Shown piece after piece: positions 18,585 to 27,820 of a stretch of 64,000 nt of DNA (position 1 is its first letter; each line of letters begins with the position of its first letter). This DNA comes from Bacteroidota bacterium (GTDB taxonomy: Bacteria > Bacteroidota > JABWAT01). The DNA lies in contig JABWAT010000001.1 in the NCBI GenBank assembly GCA_013360915.1, positions 780,981 through 844,980 of the forward strand, written 5' to 3'. The translations under genes were made by a program, and so were the position numbers. A model generated the notes under the pieces. The model worked only from the letters and a program-made list of their open reading frames with translations, was not told the origin of the DNA and made no database searches.

Positions 18585-19886
18585 ATGTTAGAGTCTCTAT
18601 TTTATTTCATTATCGTAATCGGAGTTCTGGTTTTTTTCCATGAGCTCGGTCATTTTATGGCGGCCAAGGCCTTCGGAATGCGGGTCGACGTGTTCAGTCT
18701 TGGAATGGGTCCCCGTGCCATCGGATTTCAGCGGGGGGATACGGACTACCGTCTCAGCTGGTTTCCTCTGGGAGGTTACGTCAAAATTGCCGGAATGATC
18801 GATGAAAGCCTCGATACCGAATTTGTGGCCAGTGAACCACAACACTGGGAATACCGTTCCAAACCACGCTGGCAACGGATGATTGTGATCTCGGCTGGTG
18901 TGATCATGAATGTGATCATTGCCGGAATCATCTTTTCCTTCCTCAATTTCTCAAACGGAAAACAACTGATTCCGTTCGATGCCAACCGGTCGGTTTTCGT
19001 CGAAGAGAATTCTCTGGCCTGGGAAGTCGGCATCAGAACCGGAGACCGGCTTGTACGGATCAATGAGCAGGAAATCCGTTACTGGAACGATCTGCTTTCG
19101 CTTGAAGAGATCAGCGCAGTCGATCTGAACTTCACCGTCGTCAGGGATGGCCGTTCGCTCACACTCCACGCTCCGGATAATTTCCAGACCAACCTGGGTA
19201 AAAAGGATTTCGGAATCACCTACCCCTATGAGCCGGTCATCGGAACCATTGCCCCGGGATCTGCCGCCGAGAAATCGGACCTTCAGCCGGGTGACCGCAT
19301 CCTGAAAATCAATGACCGTGTGATTGAACGGTTCGAGGACATTCCTGACTATCTGGGTACCCTCACCGATCCAAATGTGACACTGACCCTCGAACGGAAC
19401 CGGCGTGAATGGGTTCAGCCTGTTACCCTTCAGGGCGGAAAAATCGGAATCACCCCACAACCCCCGGTATTCGAAAAAGTCGAGTATTCATCCGGCGAAG
19501 CCATTACCAGCGGATTTGCGCAAACCATCACCGGCATGGGTGCCATGATCAATTCCTTCACACGCATTTTCCAGGGCAAGGAAGATGCACGTGAAGCCAT
19601 CGGCGGACCCATTCAGATTTTCAGAATGTCCGGGCAGATGGGTTCCATGGGGATTGATACCTTCCTCAATTTTATTGCCATGCTGTCGCTTTCACTGGCG
19701 CTTCTGAATATTCTGCCCATACCAGCTCTGGATGGCGGACACCTGGTTATTCTGATGCTCGAAAGTGTCGTCCGGCGAGATATTCCCAATAAAATCAAAA
19801 TCGGAATCCAGCAAACCGGACTTTATCTGCTCATCGGTCTGCTGGCTTTTACAATCGTCAACGACATTACCCGCATTTTCCTCTGA
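18585..19886 (+). CDS. rseP: RseP-type site-2 (intramembrane) zinc protease
   Basis: 433 residues. The zinc motif HELGH (residues 19-23) lies in the first membrane helix, and the third ligand motif 'NILPIPALDGGH' is near residue 375. Two PDZ-like domains sit between (about residues 105-190 and 205-275, the second with 'PGSAAEKSDLQPGDRILKIN'). A short hydrophobic segment near residues 98-115 and C-terminal helices complete the usual topology. It cleaves membrane-bound anti-sigma factors or signal-peptide remnants; the substrate here is unknown. The coupling to dxr is 1 bp. Confidence 0.94.
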   Translation: MLESLFYFIIVIGVLVFFHELGHFMAAKAFGMRVDVFSLGMGPRAIGFQRGDTDYRLSWFPLGGYVKIAGMIDESLDTEFVASEPQHWEYRSKPRWQRMIVISAGVIMNVIIAGIIFSFLNFSNGKQLIPFDANRSVFVEENSLAWEVGIRTGDRLVRINEQEIRYWNDLLSLEEISAVDLNFTVVRDGRSLTLHAPDNFQTNLGKKDFGITYPYEPVIGTIAPGSAAEKSDLQPGDRILKINDRVIERFEDIPDYLGTLTDPNVTLTLERNRREWVQPVTLQGGKIGITPQPPVFEKVEYSSGEAITSGFAQTITGMGAMINSFTRIFQGKEDAREAIGGPIQIFRMSGQMGSMGIDTFLNFIAMLSLSLALLNILPIPALDGGHLVILMLESVVRRDIPNKIKIGIQQTGLYLLIGLLAFTIVNDITRIFL

Positions 19887-19893
19887 TTGATTC

Positions 19894-19939
19894 TGCCCTG
19901 CTTTGCCGGAATCCACCGGCCGGGCAGGGCAACTTTTTT
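19894..19939 (+). terminator. Terminator after rseP
   Basis: TGCCCTG (19894-19900) pairs with CAGGGCA (19925-19931); an inner CCGG pair lengthens the stem, and six T follow (19934-19939). It ends the dxr-rseP transcript 23 bp before the next gene. Confidence 0.7.
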
Positions 19940-19961
19940 CCCGCCGGCTTATCTTTACCGG

Positions 19962-21656
19962 ATGATCAGACTGTTTCTTCTCCGCCCTATTCTATCCTTT
20001 CTGTTTTTCCTTCTGGCCTCCTTGCCGGTGAGTGCTCAATACGAAAACATCCCGCTGTCATCCGATGTTTATGGTTTCCTGAAGGATTTATCCGTTGCCC
20101 GTGTCATTACCGGGTACCAGGAGGCCGATCCGAACAAAACCCTGCTCGAAATTCAGCGCTGGCTCGAGGAAGCCGACCGGAACCGGCACCGGTTGTCGCC
20201 TGTCGCCACCGATCGGCTCGATGGCTACCTTGATGATTTCTTTCCCGGCCGGTTCTTCCCTGCAGTCACCATCTTTTCCCCAGATGGAAGCCTCTCTCTG
20301 GCCGATTCAGTCTGGTTTCCGTCCAGACGAAATTATCTCTGGATGGTAAATGACTCACTGGCTACTTTGTACGCTGAAGCGCTGATTCACTCAACCGGTC
20401 TTCATGAAACCGCCATTCCACGTCCATCGGGTGCGGCCACCCTCGATGTCGGATTCCGGATCAATGGTACGTTTCTTCAACATCTGGGTTATGAACTGGG
20501 ATTGCTAAAAGGAATGGGTTGGGGCCCCTCTTCTACCCTGAAGACCTGGGATCCGAGACTGAACTACAATTACAAATTTCTGGAAAAGCACGAATACATG
20601 ATTGTGAAGAACTATGACTTTACTTCAGGGTATTTGCAATGGGGCTGGTCGCCGGCCGACCATGTTCTTCTGGCGGTTCAGGTCGGACGTGAACCCACTT
20701 CCTTCGGGCTGGGGTACGGCAGTAAACTTGTCCTGAGCGGAACCCATCCCGATCTGGATTTTGTGAAGTTCAGGGTACGGTATAAGCAATTTTCCTACCA
20801 TTCAATTCACGCCTCCACAGTAGGAGATTTTCTGCCTGACCGACGGTCCCGGTATACCAAGTACATTGTTCATCACCGGTTTCAATGGGCCATTCCCAAT
20901 GTGATGACCATCGGGGGCGGCGAGTCTGTGGTGTACCACCGGAGCCTGGATCTGGGTTACCTGTCTCCGCTTTCCATCCTGAAATTCACCGAATTGTCGT
21001 TGCAGGATCGTGATAACAACTTCTTTTTTGCCGACATCCAGACCAATGCATGGGACGGATTCCAATTGCAGGGCACCTTGCTGATGGATGAAAGTCTTTT
21101 TTTCAATCTTCCCTTTCCGGACCGTTACTCGAACAAAATTGCTGCTCAGATCGGGTTTTGGTGGTATGAACCGGCCGGCATGCAGGATCTGGCGGTCATT
21201 TCGGAATATTCCTGGATCAGGCCATTTGTGTACTCACACTGGGACCGTGAATCGAATTATCTGGCCTGGGGCTGGCCGTTGGGTCACCGGATAGGGCCCA
21301 ATGCCGATGAATGGATGTTGCGCCTGACGTATGATTTCTCGGCCCTTTACCGTCTCGAGACCGAATACCGCCTCACGCGCAAGGGGCAGAATGTGTATTC
21401 GGCTGGTGGAGATACCCTGTTTAATGCAGGTGCCGATCCATCATTCACTTACCGGGAGGAGAAGGATGATGAGTTCGTTGGTTTTCTCGATGGAGACCTG
21501 AACCTGTCTCATGAATTCCTGGTCAAATTCCGGGCCGAAATCGTGGCGGATCAGAACCTGGAAGCCGGTATCAGTCTTCATCTGAGCAAAGCCGAATCAG
21601 AGCCGGAATCGAAAGCCCATGGCTTCGGATTCATCCGTTATGTTATTGACTGGTAA
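19962..21656 (+). CDS. Outer-membrane beta-barrel protein, Wzi-like
   Basis: 564 residues from ATG 19962, chosen because it gives a clean signal peptide (MIRLFLLRPILSFLFFLLAS, cleaved near 'PVSAQ'); the frame upstream crosses the rseP terminator. The N-terminal part, 'IPLSSDVYGFLKDLSVARVITGYQ', is a helical segment like that of capsule-assembly (Wzi) proteins. The rest alternates aromatic and polar residues ('YLQWGWSPADHVLLAVQVGREPTSFGLGY'), as in an outer-membrane barrel, and ends 'GFIRYVIDW' with a terminal aromatic residue. Role in surface polysaccharide attachment is inferred from family likeness only. It overlaps the convergent hydrolase gene by 14 bp. Confidence 0.6.
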   Translation: MIRLFLLRPILSFLFFLLASLPVSAQYENIPLSSDVYGFLKDLSVARVITGYQEADPNKTLLEIQRWLEEADRNRHRLSPVATDRLDGYLDDFFPGRFFPAVTIFSPDGSLSLADSVWFPSRRNYLWMVNDSLATLYAEALIHSTGLHETAIPRPSGAATLDVGFRINGTFLQHLGYELGLLKGMGWGPSSTLKTWDPRLNYNYKFLEKHEYMIVKNYDFTSGYLQWGWSPADHVLLAVQVGREPTSFGLGYGSKLVLSGTHPDLDFVKFRVRYKQFSYHSIHASTVGDFLPDRRSRYTKYIVHHRFQWAIPNVMTIGGGESVVYHRSLDLGYLSPLSILKFTELSLQDRDNNFFFADIQTNAWDGFQLQGTLLMDESLFFNLPFPDRYSNKIAAQIGFWWYEPAGMQDLAVISEYSWIRPFVYSHWDRESNYLAWGWPLGHRIGPNADEWMLRLTYDFSALYRLETEYRLTRKGQNVYSAGGDTLFNAGADPSFTYREEKDDEFVGFLDGDLNLSHEFLVKFRAEIVADQNLEAGISLHLSKAESEPESKAHGFGFIRYVIDW

Positions 21657-23472
21657 TCCGGATTTGCTGTTCAGTCCGACCAGGAAGAATCCTGATTTCT
21701 GTTGTCTTCTCACCAACCACCACTTTCAGCAGAAAAGCCTCTTTCGACTCAATGCTGATTTTCCAATGGTCAGAGGCCGGTACCGCAATCAACGAGACCT
21801 TCGAGTGTCTGAAAGCCAGGTTTTCAATCCCCTGACGACCTTTTCCGTTTAATTCCCAGACAATCTCAGAATGCAGGCTGTTGACCGAAATCCCGAGAAT
21901 AGTCTCAATCAGCATGGCAATCGGTCCTAATCCGGTCCAGCCCACAAAATCCTGACGGCCTCTGAACGTCCGGTCCCATCGGGTACCTGGCTGCAAAGAA
22001 TCAGGGGAATAACATTCCCACAAGGTCCGGTACCCATCCTGAAAACGGTCCTCCCACGTAATAGCAGAATCCGTAATTCCCGGATTGGCATACACTTTAC
22101 TCAAGGCCGTCAGATGACTGACAGCCACCTCCCTTGCAAGTGTCCTTTCACCGGCTGTCTGCAATCCCTGAACCGTTGCGTAAGTCGTGGGTGCCCAGAC
22201 CCCACCGCGCCAGTAATGTCCAAGCGGGTCATAAAGTGGATCGCTTGCTGCAAGCGATGGGACCCGGTGGGGCCGGTTAAATGTAGTCGGGTCATTCAGC
22301 ATGGCTGCCATCCGCCTGGTCTGATCGCCGGTTGGTATACCAGCCAGCCAGGTCCAGACCGCCCCGATGTGTAACACCGGACTCTGACTGCCATCGGGTC
22401 GGACATCATGAAACCAGCCGGTTTTTTCATTCCAGCACCGGTCCTGTATCAGGGTGGAATCGCGGGAAACTTTTTGGGACCATCCGGCGCGTTCATCGGG
22501 AAAACCAGCCAGTACTGCCAGTTTCTGCATCATACGGGCAAACAATACCATCTGTGCCGACTGATCAATCCAACCGCCAAGTCCCACTCCCGGCCGTGGA
22601 ATATTATCCATTCCGCTGCCGAGATCGGTCTGGTAATACAGTCCCTTGCCATCGGGATGGCGAAGGTTTTGTTCCAGCCACTGGAAATAGTTTTTTAAGA
22701 CCGGATAAACACGCACCAGGCGTGTGGTGTCACCAGACAACACCGCATAGCGCCATTCCATCCAGGCAAACAACGGCGGATTGACCATGGGCTCTTCCAT
22801 GGTAGGCAATGTGGCCAGACTTCCATCCGACTCCCAATAAACCCGCTGTATGTATCCATCCTGCCGCTGTCTGGCGTAAAAATTATCCAGACTTTGCATC
22901 GCCGGAAAGGCAGGCCGGGCATAAACGGCAAAGGCTGTCATGAAACTGGTATCCCACTGATAGATCAGTTCATTAAACGCTTCATCCATGTAAGTTTCGG
23001 CAAATCCATTCCGGTCGGTCCCCTTCTGAACATGATTCCATGCCATCCGCCAGGCTTCATGATACAGGTGGATCCAATCAGGCCGGTCATCGAATACCGG
23101 ACGGGGAATGGATGCAGCCGGCAACGGATCCGGATTGAATTTCCGTTTCGGAACAGGCGGATGACCGGCTTTCAGAATGGAGTTTCTTCCCTGGCCCCCA
23201 TCATTGATCGACCAGGAATTGGCAGGATCGGTGATCCATTGACCGTTAACGACCAGTTTGTAATAGTAATATCCGGCCGGAACCTTCAGGCTGGTTTCCC
23301 AGACCGACCCAGTTTGTTTCAGGGGATGGGTCTCTGCATTCCAGTTGTTAAAACTGCCGGCCACCGAGGCAGACCGGATGGTGTCACCCGTAACGGTGAA
23401 TCTGATGGTAACCGAATCCTGGTCGGATCCGGAGCCCAGCAGCACAAACATTAACCACGCAGAAAGTATCAT
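21643..23472 (-). CDS. Secreted trehalase/GH63-like glycoside hydrolase with N-terminal glycogen-binding domain
   Basis: 609 residues; hydrophobic N-terminus, GGGGGA site before ATG 23472. Residues about 20-100 form a CBM48/AMPK-type domain ('VAGSFNNWNAETHPLKQTGSVWETSLKVPAGYYYYKLVVNG' region). The remainder is an (alpha/alpha)6 enzyme of the GH37/GH63 clan: 'YQWDTSFMTAF', 'YWRGGVWAPTTYATVQGL', and near the end 'DGYRTLWECYSPDS', where the Glu fits the catalytic base position and the Asp of WDTSF the acid. Substrate is probably an alpha-glucoside; trehalase, glucosidase or mannosylglycerate-hydrolase activity cannot be told apart. It follows the transporter gene by 25 bp and is likely in one operon with it. 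Confidence 0.78.
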   Translation of the reverse strand: MILSAWLMFVLLGSGSDQDSVTIRFTVTGDTIRSASVAGSFNNWNAETHPLKQTGSVWETSLKVPAGYYYYKLVVNGQWITDPANSWSINDGGQGRNSILKAGHPPVPKRKFNPDPLPAASIPRPVFDDRPDWIHLYHEAWRMAWNHVQKGTDRNGFAETYMDEAFNELIYQWDTSFMTAFAVYARPAFPAMQSLDNFYARQRQDGYIQRVYWESDGSLATLPTMEEPMVNPPLFAWMEWRYAVLSGDTTRLVRVYPVLKNYFQWLEQNLRHPDGKGLYYQTDLGSGMDNIPRPGVGLGGWIDQSAQMVLFARMMQKLAVLAGFPDERAGWSQKVSRDSTLIQDRCWNEKTGWFHDVRPDGSQSPVLHIGAVWTWLAGIPTGDQTRRMAAMLNDPTTFNRPHRVPSLAASDPLYDPLGHYWRGGVWAPTTYATVQGLQTAGERTLAREVAVSHLTALSKVYANPGITDSAITWEDRFQDGYRTLWECYSPDSLQPGTRWDRTFRGRQDFVGWTGLGPIAMLIETILGISVNSLHSEIVWELNGKGRQGIENLAFRHSKVSLIAVPASDHWKISIESKEAFLLKVVVGEKTTEIRILPGRTEQQIRITSQ

Positions 23473-23497
23473 TGATCCCCCCTGGATTCACACTGAA

Positions 23498-25096
23498 TCA
23501 GCCAAGGACCCAAACGAGCACTTTGCAATAGATGATCATACCGATCAGGGCCACCGGGTAAACGGTGGCATAGGCAGTGGCTGCAAAAGAAGTGGCCGAG
23601 ATTGAAGTGGTGGTTGCCAGTCCGGGAGTACTGGTCATTCCCCCGGTGATGACTCCGAGGATTCTGAGAAACTGGATTTTCAGAACGGTTTTACAGAAAA
23701 TATATGCCACAATCATCGGAATGGTGGTGATGACAATACCTGCTAACAGTAAGGTGATCCCTTCTGAAGCAATGGTCGCCATGATGGTGGCCCCCGCACT
23801 GGTCCCTACGGTAGCAAGGAATAACAATAAGCCCAGTTCCCTGATAAAACCATTTCCGGTTTCCGGAATTGCCCAGATCACGGGTCCAGTCTGATAAATG
23901 GCGGACAGAATCAATCCCGACAACAAGACGCCCCCGGTTGTTCCCAGAGTGATTTCACCCACCAAAGGCAGATATACCGGAATTTTACCAATCAGATATC
24001 CGATAAAAATACCTGCCAGAACCGAGAACACACTGGTGGTGTAGACCACCCTGGCATCGTTTCCAAGCAATTTTTTCATGTTTTCCAGAGACTGTTCCAT
24101 ACCGACAAGGTGAATCACATCACCCATTTGCAGACGGGTGGTCGGGTCAGCCGGAATGTCGATGGAATTACGCGTTAAACGAGAGACCTGAACGTTAAAC
24201 ACCTCGGCAAAATTGATTGAGCCTATGGTTCGGCCAACAAAGGCCTTTTTGGAAACGATGATTTTCTTTTTCATCAGTTTCGAATTGAATTCCATTTTGG
24301 CCGATACCGGATGTCCGAGAACCAGACTGATCTGTTTCAGATCCTGTTCGGTCCCCACAACCCTGATCTGATCCCCTTCCTGCAGGATGGTCTCGGCATT
24401 AACCAGCTCCGGCTCGGTGGAACCTTTTCTGAGCAAGCGGGTGATGGCAATGGGGGCAATCGAAGTCAGGGAAAGATCCTTAACGGGCTTCCCAACCACA
24501 TTCGGGTTCGAAATTTCCAGATGGATAAAGGTGACCGGTGGATTTTCCCGGAGCAGTTCGGTTTTTAAGCGTTCTTCTTCTTCGGGAATCCGGGTTTTGG
24601 TGAACCGGGGAATCAGTTTTACAAACAGGATCACCCCGATCACCCCATAGGAATAGGTTAATCCATAGGCGGCGGGTGCCATGGCACTTTTGGTCATTTC
24701 AACAGCCACCGCCAGACCAGGGGTGCTGGTCAAAGCGCCCGAGAATGCGCCAGCGGCTGTGTCACCGCCGAACCCGAGAATCAGCGCCGAAACCAGGGTG
24801 GTGATAAATCCGACAGTGACCACCACAATGGCACCCAATGTCAGTTTCAGACCATGACTTTTAAACGAGTTCAGGAATCCCGGACCGGCCTGCAACCCGA
24901 TTGAATAAATAAACAGAACCAATCCCAGTTCAAGAAATTCTTTTGGAAGACTGAATCCGTTATGCCCAAAGACCAGTGCAACAAAAATGATGGCCGAGGA
25001 GCCGAAGGAGAACGCTTTAAATTCGACTTTCCCGATGGCCTCACCCAGGATGATAATAACGAGGAGTAAAAAGATTGGTTGATGCAGGATTTCCAT
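23498..25096 (-). CDS. AspT/YidE-family transporter with two TrkA-C domains
   Basis: 532 residues. Two homologous membrane halves (about residues 1-165 and 355-530), each with the conserved duplication signature, 'SGALTSTPGLAVAVEMTKSA' in the first and 'GVITGGMTSTPGLATTTS' in the second. Between them lie two cytoplasmic RCK_C/TrkA-C domains (about 190-270 and 280-350). This is the aspartate:alanine exchanger/YidE-YbjL layout. Characterised members exchange amino acids or dicarboxylates; here the substrate is unknown. A TATAAT box and a LacI-type operator lie upstream, and a glycoside hydrolase follows. Confidence 0.85.
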   Translation of the reverse strand: MEILHQPIFLLLVIIILGEAIGKVEFKAFSFGSSAIIFVALVFGHNGFSLPKEFLELGLVLFIYSIGLQAGPGFLNSFKSHGLKLTLGAIVVVTVGFITTLVSALILGFGGDTAAGAFSGALTSTPGLAVAVEMTKSAMAPAAYGLTYSYGVIGVILFVKLIPRFTKTRIPEEEERLKTELLRENPPVTFIHLEISNPNVVGKPVKDLSLTSIAPIAITRLLRKGSTEPELVNAETILQEGDQIRVVGTEQDLKQISLVLGHPVSAKMEFNSKLMKKKIIVSKKAFVGRTIGSINFAEVFNVQVSRLTRNSIDIPADPTTRLQMGDVIHLVGMEQSLENMKKLLGNDARVVYTTSVFSVLAGIFIGYLIGKIPVYLPLVGEITLGTTGGVLLSGLILSAIYQTGPVIWAIPETGNGFIRELGLLLFLATVGTSAGATIMATIASEGITLLLAGIVITTIPMIVAYIFCKTVLKIQFLRILGVITGGMTSTPGLATTTSISATSFAATAYATVYPVALIGMIIYCKVLVWVLG

Positions 25097-25151
25097 AATA
25101 ATTGTCCGTTTTTACACCGTAAAGGTAGTCTTCCTGTGTGAGATTAGCGAG

Positions 25152-25185
25152 GTAAAAGCGCTTTCACTCTAATCTTGTAATTATA
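25152..25185 (-). promoter_or_regulatory. Promoter -10 box and LacI-type operator of the transporter/hydrolase operon
   Basis: Reading on the minus strand, TATAAT (25185-25180) is followed 12 nt later by GTGAAAGCGCTTTTAC (25167-25152), a near-perfect palindrome (7 of 8 half-site positions) with the central GC of LacI-family operators. This places it just downstream of the expected start of transcription, a usual place for a repressor. The -35 region is poor. The operon ATG (25096) is about 55 bp further on. No LacI-type regulator is in the window. Confidence 0.6.
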
Positions 25186-25213
25186 ACCTAATTCTGCCGG
25201 ATCTGATGGTGAC

Positions 25214-27346
25214 TTACAGGTTTTCCAGAAAATGCCGGCTGATTTTTTCGAACAGGTGCACACGGTCTTTTCCTGCCACCCCATGTAAATGTCCGGGGTA
25301 GACGAAGTAATCCATCTGAACCGAGTTTCTGATGGCTTCGCTGACGAGAAGCAATGAGTGCTGCCACATGACCACGTTGTCATGGGTACCATGAATCATC
25401 AGAAGCCGGCCTTTCAGGTTTCCGATGGAATTCAAAACCGAGGAGGTTTTATATCCTTCCGGATTGGCAACGGGGGTATCCATATACCGCTCGGTATAAA
25501 CCGTTTCGTAGTAGCTCCAATCAATCACTGGTGCCCCGGAAACACCAGCCTTGAACCGGTCGGGCGCTTTGGTCATCAGCGTGGCGGTCATAAATCCACC
25601 GTAACTCCAGCCAAAGACACCCACACGGCTCATATCGGCCCAGGAAAACTGACTCAGCCAATCCAGTCCGGCAAGCTGATCCTCCATTTCAACCGTTCCT
25701 GCCCGACGGAAAATGGCCTGTTCAAAAGCCTTTCCGCGGTTGGGCGTCCCGCGGTTATCAAGTTGAATCACGATAAATCCACGCTGAGCCATATACTGGA
25801 ACCACAAATGATAAACACCCTGGGGCCAGGAATTGGTCACCAGCTGATTATGCGGTCCGCCATAGACATACAATATCACCGGATATTTTCTGGCTGGATC
25901 AAATCCGATCGGTTTGTAAAGCTGCCCATAAAGGGAATCACCTGAAACGGACCGGATGCTGAAAAATTCCGGCTTGCTGAAATGAATGGTTTTATACGGA
26001 TCGGGAGACTGGTGCAAAAGGAGGGGTTTTGAATTTCCACCTTTATACAAGACCAATTGACCGGGTTGAACGGGTGACTGGGTGAAAACAACAGCTTGTT
26101 TTGCATCGGGAGAGGGAGTGACCCAATTCATCTGGTCACCTGAACCGATCGGTGTGATTTTTCCTGATCCGGTACTCACCTGAAGAATCTGACGCCCCAA
26201 TGGTGACTTCCGGGTGGTGGTCAGAACCAGTTGGCTGCCATCCGGACTGACTTTATCAACCGATAGCACATTCCACTTGCCGCTGGTTACCTGTTTTTTC
26301 AGCCGGCCGGTTTTATCATATCGATACAAATGATCCCAGCCATCCCGGCGGCTCAGCCACAGCCAATCCCCATCAGAGCCGGGCAGAAAAACGGGACCAT
26401 GCTCCGGCTCAATCCAGACCTGATCGGTTTCTGTCAGCATGGTTGCCGGCGACCCCTGTCCAATGGGATAACGGACAATCCGGCTTGAATCCTGCCCGCG
26501 GTTCACATGAACCACCCACAGAGCCGACTCATCGGGCTGCCAGGTGAGGTTGGTCAGATATTGATCGGCTGGTTCACCAGTCGGAAGCCAGGTGGTTTTC
26601 CCTGTTTTGGTATCGAATACTCCGACGGTCACCAGATGATTGGCTTCCCCAGCCATTGGATACATAAACGGCTTCACCTCGGCCGGTCTGGAGGTGATAT
26701 CTACCAACGGGTAACGGGTTACCGGACGGTCATCCGACCGGTAAAAGGCCAGAAAACGACCGGATGGTGACCAGAAAGTGCCTTTTGTAATTCCGAACTC
26801 TCGCTGATGCGGGGCTTTACCATACACCTCCCCTTCGAAGGATGGCTCTCCAACCGGAATCGCCACCGAATCACGCAAACTGACTTTCAAAGCATTTCCA
26901 ACAGTAAAAGCCACTTTCAGGTCTGCAGACACATCGATGTTTTCGGCACTGGCAGGCAGGCGTGACCAGATGCGGATGGTCTCATCGGCCCGGTTCAGAA
27001 CAGCCAGTTTGCCCCCGGTCAGAAACCAGCCAGAGTCTGCCGACAGCCATTTCAGTTGGGGAAATCGCTTTACATCAGGAATACCGCTCATCCGGGCCAG
27101 GGAGGCAAAACGGTCCAGGTACAGGGTATCCTGCTTTCCGCTTTTCGGCTGATACCGTACCAGATGCTGCAATCCGGAAGACATCCATGTAAAAAAAGAT
27201 CCGCCGGGTTCCCATTCCACGCTTCGGGGAGAATCGGGGCGTAACCGTGCCAGTCCGACATCTTCAATGGTCAGAAGGCTATCCAATTGGGCATGGAGTA
27301 TGAAGGGAGTACAAAGCAGGAACAGGATCAGAAGGCGGACTTGCAT
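25214..27346 (-). CDS. Secreted S9 prolyl dipeptidyl peptidase (DPP IV family)
   Basis: 710 residues from ATG 27346; a GTG five codons earlier is less likely because the ATG opens a clean signal peptide (MQVRLLILFLLCTPFILHAQ). An N-terminal beta-propeller (about 30-450) precedes an alpha/beta hydrolase domain. The catalytic triad is readable: S581 in GWSYGG, D656 in 'GTHDNVVMW', H688 in 'GHLHGV'. The helix with 'YGGPHNQLV' supplies the oxyanion tyrosine. Family members remove X-Pro dipeptides from peptide N-termini in the periplasm. The gene diverges from the rhodanese gene, with a 75-bp gap, and no terminator is seen at its end. Confidence 0.93.
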   Translation of the reverse strand: MQVRLLILFLLCTPFILHAQLDSLLTIEDVGLARLRPDSPRSVEWEPGGSFFTWMSSGLQHLVRYQPKSGKQDTLYLDRFASLARMSGIPDVKRFPQLKWLSADSGWFLTGGKLAVLNRADETIRIWSRLPASAENIDVSADLKVAFTVGNALKVSLRDSVAIPVGEPSFEGEVYGKAPHQREFGITKGTFWSPSGRFLAFYRSDDRPVTRYPLVDITSRPAEVKPFMYPMAGEANHLVTVGVFDTKTGKTTWLPTGEPADQYLTNLTWQPDESALWVVHVNRGQDSSRIVRYPIGQGSPATMLTETDQVWIEPEHGPVFLPGSDGDWLWLSRRDGWDHLYRYDKTGRLKKQVTSGKWNVLSVDKVSPDGSQLVLTTTRKSPLGRQILQVSTGSGKITPIGSGDQMNWVTPSPDAKQAVVFTQSPVQPGQLVLYKGGNSKPLLLHQSPDPYKTIHFSKPEFFSIRSVSGDSLYGQLYKPIGFDPARKYPVILYVYGGPHNQLVTNSWPQGVYHLWFQYMAQRGFIVIQLDNRGTPNRGKAFEQAIFRRAGTVEMEDQLAGLDWLSQFSWADMSRVGVFGWSYGGFMTATLMTKAPDRFKAGVSGAPVIDWSYYETVYTERYMDTPVANPEGYKTSSVLNSIGNLKGRLLMIHGTHDNVVMWQHSLLLVSEAIRNSVQMDYFVYPGHLHGVAGKDRVHLFEKISRHFLENL

Positions 27347-27421
27347 GAGGGTCACTTTCACGTATTGGGTTTCCGGAAAATAAAAAAAATATCTATTTTA
27401 ACCGACAAGACCAATTCATCC

Positions 27422-27820
27422 ATGAAACACCACGCTCCCCGATTTCTCAAACTGGTAAACGACACGCGGCAACACGTCAGGGAAACCACTGTCGAAGCCA
27501 TCTATCAACGCCTGGCATCGGGCGAACGCCTGACACTCATCGATGTCCGCGAGGATCATGAATGGAACGAATCACGGATTCCCGGTTCCCTTCACCTTTC
27601 AAAAGGCATTGCGGAACGGGATATCGAAAGCAGGTTTCCCGATACCGGTGAAGAACTGATACTCTATTGCGGCGGCGGGTTCCGGTCGGTCCTGACTGCC
27701 TGGACTCTGGGTCAGATGGGCTATACTGCGGTGATTTCGATGGATGGTGGATTCCGTGGCTGGAAAGAAGCAGGATATCCTCTCGACACCCAACCACCGG
27801 CCGGAAAGGACTCAAAATGA
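27422..27820 (+). CDS. Single-domain rhodanese-like sulfurtransferase
   Basis: 132 residues from ATG 27422; the open frame upstream overlaps the divergent peptidase and is not used. A single rhodanese fold: 'TLIDVREDHEWNESRIPGSLHLS', active-site C83 in 'LYCGGGFRS', and 'MDGGFRGWKEAGYPL'. The six-residue active-site loop CGGGFR fits sulfur-transfer (not phosphatase) rhodaneses. It probably carries a persulfide for thiolation or detoxification. Its stop overlaps the ATG of the next gene (27817-27820). Confidence 0.9.
   Translation: MKHHAPRFLKLVNDTRQHVRETTVEAIYQRLASGERLTLIDVREDHEWNESRIPGSLHLSKGIAERDIESRFPDTGEELILYCGGGFRSVLTAWTLGQMGYTAVISMDGGFRGWKEAGYPLDTQPPAGKDSK

Noticed and set aside
27287-27421. 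Longer N-terminus of the rhodanese
   Set aside because: It lies inside the divergent peptidase; ATG 27422 gives a complete domain.
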